Source: Micavibrio sp. UBA2705 (lineage in GTDB: Bacteria; Pseudomonadota; Alphaproteobacteria; Micavibrionales; Micavibrionaceae). Taken from it: a stretch of 45,512 nucleotides of DNA. The notes beneath the pieces were generated by a model. The model was given only the letters and a program-made list of their open reading frames with translations. It made no database searches and was not told where the DNA came from. This document shows, piece by piece, positions 1-9,500 of this stretch. Every line of letters begins with the position of its first letter. Position 1 is the first letter of the stretch. Location: contig DELD01000056.1 in assembly GCA_002354205.1 (NCBI GenBank), positions 1 to 45,512 of the forward strand, given 5' to 3'. Made by a program: the position numbers and the translations under genes.

Positions 1-951
1 CGCACACAAGAAGACATTAGTTCAAACCGCGGGTTGAATTTGCTCTCTGGTCTTGAACTGCAATTTGGTGACCCGCTGACCAACGCGTCTGGTTGGTCAT
101 TCGGCACAACAAATATTGACGATAACACGTCAGCGAATAGCGATACAAAAACGCGCACATTATCGAGTTTGATATCAGTGCCTGCGGTGAATTATTCATT
201 GAATATTTTTAATACGCTTGATAGCCGCAATGAGATCTTAGCGAGTCCTTCACTTGTGGCACTAGCCAATGAAAAGTCAGAATTTTTCTCAGGCGTTGAT
301 GTTGTCGCTGCCGCCGTTTCTGGGGGCGATGGCTCATCTATTTCTGTGAATAAGAAGATCGGGGTAAAATTAGGTGTTACCCCAGAGTTTTTACCTGACG
401 ATCAGATTAAATTACAGGTCGAGGCCGAACGGACTTTCTTAACGTCACCAAGCAGCTCCGTACAGTTTGAATTTCGTCTTGATACATCAAACACGAACGT
501 TAATGCGAATGTTGTGATGAAATTTGGTGAAACATTAATCTTAAGCGGACTGAGCGAAAAGGAAACAGAAAGCTCGCGCGATGCTGTGCCGCTTTTGGGC
601 GATATTCCTGTGATGCAATATTTGTTTTCTAAGGAAGCGAAGCGTGACTATAGAAAATCTGTGCTAATTATGCTCACCCCGCGCCGCGCCCAATATGTGA
701 ACCGCAGCCCTGAGGAGCGTAAACGCGCCGAAGCGATGCTTTCCAATTTTGAAAAATCATTATCAACATTTGAAAGTCGCAATGAAAATTGGTTCGCACC
801 GCGCGCAACAATGGATAGTCTCATCGAGACGACGGATGCTAATGCATTGTTTAATGAGTTTAAAACAGGTGACTTTGAACTGGAAAGTTGGAATACTCGT
901 TCGACACATGAGAAACGTTTGAAGCAGGCTTTGGATTTCTTATTCTATTAA
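1..951 (+). CDS. Secretin family outer-membrane channel, C-terminal part (5' end outside window)
   Basis: The reading frame is open from the first base, so the gene begins upstream; the TTG at 34 is not a likely start. The visible part is the secretin homology domain: a beta-rich stretch, then the typical signature around VPLLGDIPVMQYLFSKEAKR (about bases 586-645), then a strand ending VLIMLTPRR. Secretins form the gated outer-membrane pore of type II/III secretion and type IV pilus machines (GspD, PilQ, CpaC). About 75 residues follow the secretin domain, an extension that in other secretins can bind a pilotin. The N0/N1 domains that would tell GspD, CpaC and PilQ apart are missing here, so the exact machine is unknown. 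The next two genes encode large exported proteins on the same strand, which makes them candidate substrates or partners (inference). Confidence 0.88.
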   Translation, partial: RTQEDISSNRGLNLLSGLELQFGDPLTNASGWSFGTTNIDDNTSANSDTKTRTLSSLISVPAVNYSLNIFNTLDSRNEILASPSLVALANEKSEFFSGVDVVAAAVSGGDGSSISVNKKIGVKLGVTPEFLPDDQIKLQVEAERTFLTSPSSSVQFEFRLDTSNTNVNANVVMKFGETLILSGLSEKETESSRDAVPLLGDIPVMQYLFSKEAKRDYRKSVLIMLTPRRAQYVNRSPEERKRAEAMLSNFEKSLSTFESRNENWFAPRATMDSLIETTDANALFNEFKTGDFELESWNTRSTHEKRLKQALDFLFY

Positions 952-981
952 TAGCTGCGCCCTTTACATATAAGGAAAATA

Positions 982-3507
982 ATGATCAAGCGTTTAGCGA
1001 CATCAATATTGCGTCTTTACTTTGTGGCGCTGATTATCGCTGTTGCGCCCCTAGGGGCAGCAATGGCGCAGATGGATTCTCAAATCACTGTCCCCGCGAA
1101 ATGGGAAACAGTTAAGGGCAGTGCCAGCAGTATTGCAGTGTCATCTAATGGGAGCGTAGCCGCGATTGATACGTCAGGCGATGTTTATCGTTATATCCAC
1201 AGCGATACGCGCTGGCAGCGTATCGGCCAGAACATGACTCATATTAGTGGCGGCTTAGGACGCGATTTTTGGGGGATAGACACGCAGCAAAATCTGCGCC
1301 GTTTTACGGGCACACAGTGGATAGCCGTTGGTAGCGGCGCAAATGATATCGCAGCGGATGATAGCGGCAATATCTACGTTGTCACAAATGCAGGCCGTAT
1401 CGCCCAATATCAGGTCGAAGCGCAAAAATGGCAAAGCATAGCGGGCGCGGCGCAGAAAATTGCTATTGGGCAGAAAAATATGGTCTGGATCATTACCAAA
1501 GATGGCAAGCTTGCGCGTAGGCTTGATGACGCATGGATCAGCTTGGATGTGCAAGCGCAGGATATTTTTTCTGACATGAACGGGCGTTTGTTTATAATTA
1601 AAGCGGATCAGAAATTATATCTGTGGAATGAACAAACGTTATCGGCGCAGCTTTACACAGGCGCTGAAAAATTTACTTCCGCGGCGGCAAATAAAGACCA
1701 AATTTGGGGCATTTCGCCGCAAGGGGTTATCTATGCGCAGGGCCATGATACGAAAAGACAGAATCCCAATGGCGAAATTATCGAGCATGGCGGCAGCGGT
1801 GGGCATACAGAAGAATCGCGGATTGTTGATCAAAGCCCGTATACTTTTGAATTAGTATCTTCATCAGAACGCCTAAACGACATTTTTATTGGCCGCGACG
1901 GCAGCGTTTATGGACTGAGTAATACAGGGGCAATTCGCCGCTGGTCAAATGGCGAAGATCGTTTTTATGACTTCCCTGGCACATTAAAAACAATGCTTAT
2001 CCAACCATCTGGCCTGCCGATAGGCGTTGGTAAAAATGATAATTTATTGCACCATGACGGCGAGGCATGGCGTCAAGTGAACCTGCCTGAAAAATTCATC
2101 GATATTAGCCTTTATGATGAAGAGCGTATTCTTGGCGTGAATAGTGATGGACGGGTCATTCGCGTATCAGAAAAGCGTAACTCCTTTACTCTTTTGGGGA
2201 CGCGCGCCCGAAAAGTTGCGGCTCATCATGATGGGTCATACTGGGTCATTGATGATGTAAACCGTGTCTATAGCTGCGACGTTGATGCGCGCTGTAATCA
2301 AAAACCCATACAGGCAGAAGATATTGCTATTGGCCCCGCAGGTTCAGTTTTTCTTGTTGATACCGCAGGCCAGCTCAAGCGCTATGATAAAGACGCAGAC
2401 CAATTTGAAATCATTGCGCAAAATCAAAAACTATCTCGCGTTGCTTTGGGGCCTCAAGACCGCCCATGGGTTATAAATCAGCAAGGTAAAGTTTATGCTG
2501 CTAATTACTTTGAACGCGATGAAAGCAAAGACCGTAACCTCGCGACAAAAACACAAGCGACCAAAGATGTCACTACCGAACAGCCAAATGTTGATGGCAA
2601 TAATACGGGCGTACAAATTGTCCAGTCTATATCGTTTAATCAGGTCAATGTGCCAACACAAGCGAGCGGTTTTGGTACAGTGGGTGCAGGGCTTTTGGAT
2701 ATCACATCAGGTGCGAATGATACTGTTCTGGCTGTCGGTTATGGTGAGCCATGCAGTGACGGCACGGGGCGCAATTGGGTTTATAATCCAGTAGCCCGCA
2801 GCTTTAATCATTTAGATTACCTTAAACGTGCAAATTTAAATGTGCTTCTTGCCGTTGATGAATTAATTGTTGGCCTAATTAAGGGGGATACCCCGCCTGC
2901 TACGCCATCGCCTGCTATCCCATCCTTAATCGGTGAGTGGAATAAAACATGCGGTGACCAGTCACTATTACTGACATATGTTGCCTCTGTTTTCAGCAAC
3001 GCTGCGGCGCAGTCGAGCCAGAACCTTGAGGGGGCTGTTTTCTCGTCAGAACTTGATATTGGGCAAACCCCTGATCTGGATTATTCAGCGGATGGCTATG
3101 TCGTGAATATCGCGCCGGGTGATGAACTTGAACTATTCAGGCCGGAAACTGCAGATGATGTTGATTTCTTTGATGATATTGATTTTATGCGCGTTGGTAT
3201 TGGTAAAGATCAGTATGATATATGGGCCGTCAGCACCGCAAATAATGTTTATGAATATGTGCAAAGTACCCATAGCTTCGCACTGCGTTCAATAAACGGT
3301 GATGATAAAGCACAGGATGTTGGCGTGGGTCACGACGGCAGCGTCTTCATCGTGAATATGTCTGGCGTTTTGAAGAAGTGGGACGCGGCAAGTAAACGTT
3401 TTGTCAAAACAAATAAAAGCGGCGTAACGCGCGTCGCGGTAGATTCGCGCGGCAACCCGATTGTTGCAAACTTCCCGTCCTCTCAAACCGTTTATTTTGG
3501 GAGGTAA
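982..3507 (+). CDS. Exported tectonin-repeat (beta-propeller) protein, 841 aa
   Basis: The protein starts with a signal peptide (basic MIKR, hydrophobic core, cleavage likely after AMA near residue 29). Most of the rest is built from tectonin-type repeats of about 35-40 residues of the form W-x-x-V/I-x-G...I-A...D/G-G-x-V-Y/F. They are clear at about residues 40-250, 285-500 and again at 740-841, as expected for one or more beta-propellers. Between them lies a non-repeat insert (about residues 520-720) with a proline-rich patch and a few cysteines. Tectonin propellers bind lipopolysaccharide or glycans in lectins of lower eukaryotes; binding here is inference. The gene lies 30 bases after the secretin and 9 bases before a giant gene sharing the same N-terminal fold, so the three probably form one operon. 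No transmembrane anchor is visible after the signal peptide. Confidence 0.8.
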   Translation: MIKRLATSILRLYFVALIIAVAPLGAAMAQMDSQITVPAKWETVKGSASSIAVSSNGSVAAIDTSGDVYRYIHSDTRWQRIGQNMTHISGGLGRDFWGIDTQQNLRRFTGTQWIAVGSGANDIAADDSGNIYVVTNAGRIAQYQVEAQKWQSIAGAAQKIAIGQKNMVWIITKDGKLARRLDDAWISLDVQAQDIFSDMNGRLFIIKADQKLYLWNEQTLSAQLYTGAEKFTSAAANKDQIWGISPQGVIYAQGHDTKRQNPNGEIIEHGGSGGHTEESRIVDQSPYTFELVSSSERLNDIFIGRDGSVYGLSNTGAIRRWSNGEDRFYDFPGTLKTMLIQPSGLPIGVGKNDNLLHHDGEAWRQVNLPEKFIDISLYDEERILGVNSDGRVIRVSEKRNSFTLLGTRARKVAAHHDGSYWVIDDVNRVYSCDVDARCNQKPIQAEDIAIGPAGSVFLVDTAGQLKRYDKDADQFEIIAQNQKLSRVALGPQDRPWVINQQGKVYAANYFERDESKDRNLATKTQATKDVTTEQPNVDGNNTGVQIVQSISFNQVNVPTQASGFGTVGAGLLDITSGANDTVLAVGYGEPCSDGTGRNWVYNPVARSFNHLDYLKRANLNVLLAVDELIVGLIKGDTPPATPSPAIPSLIGEWNKTCGDQSLLLTYVASVFSNAAAQSSQNLEGAVFSSELDIGQTPDLDYSADGYVVNIAPGDELELFRPETADDVDFFDDIDFMRVGIGKDQYDIWAVSTANNVYEYVQSTHSFALRSINGDDKAQDVGVGHDGSVFIVNMSGVLKKWDAASKRFVKTNKSGVTRVAVDSRGNPIVANFPSSQTVYFGR

Positions 3508-3516
3508 TGTTCACTC

Positions 3517-6500
3517 ATGTATAAACGTTTATCAACCCTTATCGCCTTTACATGTTTGTCTCTTGCTGCCGCGCCCGCGCCGATCTGCGCGAGTGATTGG
3601 GCGCAAGAACGCGCTTTAGGCCAAGATGTGTCAATCAGCCACGGCGGCGAAAAATGGCATATTGGGCAAGATGGCAAAGCGTATCATTGGCGCGCTAGCG
3701 CATGGCAGCAGCACGGTTCTCGTAATGACTTTATCCGCATTGATGCGGGGGATGCAGGCGCAGCAGCGCTAAGTAAAAGCGGCTATCTCTATCTATCAGA
3801 TAAAAATACGGCGACATGGACACCAACAGGTATTTACGCGCGTGATGTTGGCATTGGTGGTGGTAAAATTTGGCTCGCAGGAGCGAAAGATGCCAAAGGT
3901 CGGGTGACGACATTATATGCTGATTTTTCTCTATCCGAGGCGCTGGATTGGCGCGCGGTGAAGGGCGCTTTGTCCGCGCTTGATGTTGACCCTGCGGGAC
4001 GAGCATGGGGCGCAGATGCAGCCGGTAAGCTTTACGTTCATACGGATGAAAAAGGCTGGATAGAAGACACGCTAGCTCCTAAAACCTCTGATGTCGGTAT
4101 TGGTGGCAATGGCGCATTGTTCGTTGTCGGGCAAGATAAAGATCCTGCCCTTGGCGGCGGGCGTGTTTACCAACGCGATCCAGAAAGTGGCGCATGGCAG
4201 GAAATGACAGGTCGCCTTGAAGCAATCACCGTCACGCCATCGGGGCAAGCTTTCGGGGCAAATAGTCTGCATTGGATGATTGCCAGTAATAGGGATGCGG
4301 CATCTGGTGGTAATAATCTACGCGTAGAACCGCCGGAAATTGACAAAGATATTGTCGTGCAGGGTGACAAGACCCTTGCGGATATCGTCGGTGATAAAAT
4401 CCCTGGGGCGAATAAGGTTAAGCTTACAGGTTATAAATTCACCGCGAATCCAGAAACGGCAGAAGGTTGGGTTGAATTAAATGGCTCGCCCGTTCATGCT
4501 GTCTTATATACAGAGCAATTAGAAAAACCGATTATCGCGCTTGAACATGCTTCCGTTGACCTTGGCACATATATCGCAAAATTGCGGGAAACCCCTTTAG
4601 GCAGCTTTGGCTTGATGAATGCGATATTCTTTATTCTTCCAGACCAGACGGGCGACGTTGATTATGCAAGCTTGGCTGATGTACCACAACCTTTACAAGG
4701 CGTTTTTAAAAAGGGTGATTATCAAAGCCTGTTCCCTTTACAGTTAAAGCCTGGCGTGAACGTCATTGGTACATATAGTCCATCAAGCGATGCCAATGCC
4801 GCACATGTAATGAAGGCTTTTAACCTTTCCCAAACAGGGTATGCGGTGAAAGGGCACTTCACAGTAGAGCAGCTCAAAAACCCATCACTTTCATTCAAAC
4901 GGCGCACGTCAAAAGCCGGTAGTGAGCTGAAAATTGATAAAAAAGAGCTTTGTAATGCAGCTGTTGGCGCTGTGCCGCTTTCTGGCCTAGATCTAAGCTT
5001 TCCACTGCCAAATTACAGTCCTACTTATGCGGGTAATGCGCTCAGCTTTCATGATGCACGTTTTACCCTTAAGGAAATTGATGGCAATATTGAACCTGCG
5101 ATTATCGCTGGTATTGATTTCAAATTGGATAAAGCGCGCGCAGGTATTTCAAGTTTACAAATGGCAGGAAAACTTGCGGTTGAGGGTAATTTAAACATTG
5201 TCTGTAGTGGCATTTCAACGCAGACAGAGGGTAAAATATCACTCGCCGCGGCAACCAGTTTCAATGCCGCAGAAATTAAAGACATTGCTTTTGACACACT
5301 GGGCAAGTTGATTGAAACAGGTCACGTAAAGGCTGAAGAAGAACATAAAGCAGCGCCTGAAGATAAAGACAAATCGGAAAAGAAAAAGCAACCTAAATGG
5401 GGCTGGGAAAATCCGTTTGGCGCGCCATTCATGACCTTACATTCCTTCGCCGTCAATGGAGTATTCCAGCAACAGGAAAAAGAGGGTGCTTTAGAGCGTA
5501 GCCTTGCGTTAACTAGCTATTCACATGCTACGCTAGACCGCGCAGAAATTGAAGCTCAAGGCAAACTGGATTTTGATATTAAACAGGGCGGCAGCGTACT
5601 TGAAATTTCGGATTGGGGCTTTCACATACCCAGCACGGTAGCGTTAAATGATTTACCGATTGTCAAAGACACGCCTTATTTAGATGAATTTACTTTTGGG
5701 CAGATTGATGTCACGCCGCAGGAAATGGTTGGCACATTAGGCTGGGGGGCACAAAGACTGTCGGGTAAAGCATATCTGCATATCGCTGACGCACAGGGGC
5801 AAAAAGGCAGCTTTGTTGGCCGCATAGATACCTTAAAACCATCGCATTTGCTTTTGCCTTATATGCGCGATGTGAGCTTCCCTGATTTCGTAGAAAACGC
5901 CGCCCTAAGCCCTGCGATTATTAGCTTTGATAATGAAGGCCGCAAAGAATGGTCGCTAGGCACAATGCCGGAAAAAGCCAAACCTTTATTTGATGGCTTG
6001 TTAAATAATGGCGAGACGTTAACTCTCGCCAATGGCTTAACCCTTGCGGGTATCACCAGCCCCGCAAAAATATTTAGCGGAAAATATGGCGATATTGTGA
6101 CAAAGCATATTTCGTTTGGGGATAGCCTTATGCTCAAAGGGGCGTTTGAGCGCGATAAAGAAAAGCAGCGCGTTAACGTCGCCCTATCAGCGGCGCTTAA
6201 TAACTTTGCCCTCAAAGAAATACCAGAAACTATTCTTGATTTTAAAGACAGCACGCTCAGTTTTTCAGACCTTGAAAGCTCAATTTTAGAAATCAGCACA
6301 GACGCTGATTTGAAGCTGCCGTTTCTGGGGGCGCCGCTGAGCTTAACCGGAAGTGTCAAAATCGAAGCGCCAAACGAAAACGCGAGCAGTATTAATGTGA
6401 AGCTAGCTTCCACAGGCACGTGGGATAAGCCATTAAATATTCCCGAATTTAAAATTGAAAATATTGGCTTTGAAGCCGCTTTTGCCCGCAATGGTGAGAA

Positions 6501-9500
6501 TCGAACGCAAAGCGCAGCCATAGTCGGTGATGGTACATTGCGCGTGCAAACAGGGCGGGCGGCGCTAATAACAGACTTCAAAGATGGCACGCTTGATGAT
6601 GTTGTCTTCAGTTTTGACGGCAGCTTAAAAGTATCGGAGCTCCTTAAAGAATTGCCTGCCGCTTATAGCAGCGTTGCAGATCTGACGCTTTCAAAACTGC
6701 TGATCAGTAAAAATGCCGTAGCTGGCGATATGACGTTGCAGCTGGGCGAAAAATCCATTGCAGGGCGCGGTGCAATTATTATGGATGACGCGGATCATGC
6801 TTTGTTTATTCGTAACGATCATCAAATTAAGGTCAGCGACATTGTTAAAAATGTGCCTGTACCGCTGAATGGCTTAACCTTGCCAAAAGGAGTGTTCATA
6901 ATAGCGTCTAAGGCGGCATCAGATTTTGATGCTCATGATATACCCACGCAAATATATGATGAGATTTTTGAGGGCCTTGTTGATGATGAGCGCATACAAA
7001 AACTGAACATTGCGGATGGCCTGATGTATCTAACTTTGATTGATGTTGATACTTTGCCTGAAATGATTAAGCCCGTTTTAAAAACAACATTTGGCTTAAA
7101 AGGCGAAGTCCCCGTGGCCGCTTCATTTGGCGGTATCTTTGGCGGAGAACCGTCCTTTGGCTTTTATACTTCTATCAAAGATGCTGCGCCAAGCTGGCCT
7201 GACTTTATTGACCCCTTTATTGAATTTAAAAATGCAAACCTAGATATATTTGTCCAGAGCGTTTCCGGTGGCCGTGCGGTTGAAATTGGCATATCGAGTG
7301 ATGCATGGGTCAAGGCGCGCCGCCTTGATAAGCCATCCGAAATCCAGAACCTTGATACAACGTTGTCATTGACTTACAGCGTAAGCGAAGGCAATACGGC
7401 GATTTTAGCAGGGGCGGCGATTAAAGGGGAGTGGGAAGACCCGCTTGGACTAGAAGGCTATAGTCTGAATAAGCCATCGTTAAAATTTGGTCAAAAAGCC
7501 AATGGCACGACTTTGCAAATTCATACTGAGCGCGCGACCTTTACCGAAGGCGGCAAGACGAAAGCATTTTTGTTTGACTTGGACACGACATGGGCGGGCG
7601 CAGTGCCGACGGACTTAGCCGTGCAGCTTGCAAATGTTTGTGAAGGTAAAGAGACAACCCCCGGCGCAGAAGAAAATGCACCTTGTGAAGATCTCGTGTT
7701 AAGCCCTATAAGCTTAGCGCGGGTACAAAAAAGTATCTTTGATCTCGCTTTCCGTTCTGGTTCAAACCTTAAAGATGCGATTATCGCAGGCCTAAAAGAA
7801 GCGCCGATAGAAAACGCAGGGCAGAACGCCGAAGAGCAAGAGGCGATAACCACAGTAAAAAATAACGCCGCCACTTTGATTAATGGCTTTGCAGACGGCT
7901 TAAACGCCGCTTCTGATGGTATGTTTAGCTTGGTTGAAAACTCGCCGCTTTCGATGATTGGTGTGAAAAACCCAGTGATTTATTTTGGCACGCCAGGCAG
8001 CACGCCGCCGCAGCACCCTGATGTTGAGCGCCCCCCTTTGGGTTTCGGCCTGCATGTCGGCGGTGAATTCATGGTTGGCATTGGGGATTTAGACACACCA
8101 TTGGCGCAGGGCATTTATAAGGTGAATTTGGTTGATGGCTATCATGTGCGCGGTAGCGTGCGCGCCCCTGATCCGTTTTCGTCTGTCTATATGGATGTAA
8201 GCGGTAATATGCCTATTCTTGGTGGGCCGCAATTCTTGCGCTTTAGTGGCAATTTGGAAATACCGGGCGCAGAAGTCTTTGGTATTAGCCTTGGCGCAGA
8301 TGGTCATTTTGACGTGACGCGCGGCGCATTGAGTGAACAAAAGGCAGGCATCGCAGCAGATATATCTATTGGGGGCGTTCTCTCGCGCCAAGTTAGCATG
8401 CAGCTTGATGGGACACGGCTAACATTTTCTAGCCCCAGTGAGTGTACGGATATTCCTCCCCTTGATATTAAGGGCAGCCTGTCGCTGCAAAACATGACCA
8501 GCGCAGGGGTAACGCAGGATATTGTCAGCGCGTTTTTGCCTGCTGTGCCTGACCCTGTAAGCTGCGCGCAAGATATTGCCGAAGCGTTTAAAAACATCGC
8601 AGAAGGTGTTTATGCGGGTGGACAGGCGCTGATTAATGACCCAGAAGGCGCGCTAGGTAGCCTTGGCGAAGGGCTGATTGATGAAGGTGCAGAACTTATT
8701 ACAGACCCAGGGGCAACGCTTGAAAAGGCCAAAAACTTGGCGCAAATGCCAGCAGATACGGCAGAGGCATTAGCAGGGGCAGGTATTAGCCTTGTCAAAA
8801 TGGGCGTAGAACAAATTCCTGTTTTAGGGCCGGGCGCTGGGCGCATGATCGGTGAAGGCTTTAACAAAGCCAATGAGTTAAAAAATATGGCGATGAATGC
8901 GCTAACCAATAACGAACTAACAGGTTGGATGAGCGATTCCTTTGGTGCGGCTGCGGGGTCAATTGCAAACGCGGCCAAAGATGCGGCGAACCAAGTAGGC
9001 AGTTATCTTGGGTGGGGCGATGATAGCGAGCCGCCAAAATGGTATGGCGTGAACCCGTTAAAATGCGGCGCGGGGCAGCATTATTGGAACCCAGTATTTA
9101 AGCAATGTTTTGAGAACGGTTCAATTGTTTTGTTTGATGAAGCGAGCCGCATTGGCGGTAAGCTCGGCGATTGTATGGTTTTTGACCACGCGAAGCCTGA
9201 TTCTCTGCGCGTTGATATTTGCGGTGGTACGGGGTTTAATCAGCTGCACCTCAATAGCGCAACTGACCAGATAGAAACGAGCGCGAGTGCTTATAATGGT
9301 TATAAAGAAACATTTATGGGGCCAGGGTCAATGTGCCTTGTGCGTTACGGTAATACGGTAATACTTGATAGCTGCCATAAAAATGTCGATAAAACCAAGT
9401 GGAGCTACACTGAAGACATGAAGCTTAAAAATGGCGATAAATGTATGACGCGCAATAGCGTAAACCGCGTGGTTATGGGGGGCTGCGACACTGCGACCAA

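Noticed and set aside
5859..6590. 243-codon open frame on the minus strand inside the giant gene
   Set aside because: It lies fully antisense to a continuous 2951-codon gene with clear domain structure, has Ser/Leu/Lys-rich nonsense composition and no ribosome site. The same applies to the minus-strand frames at 7521-7874, 8610-8978 and 11223-11636.
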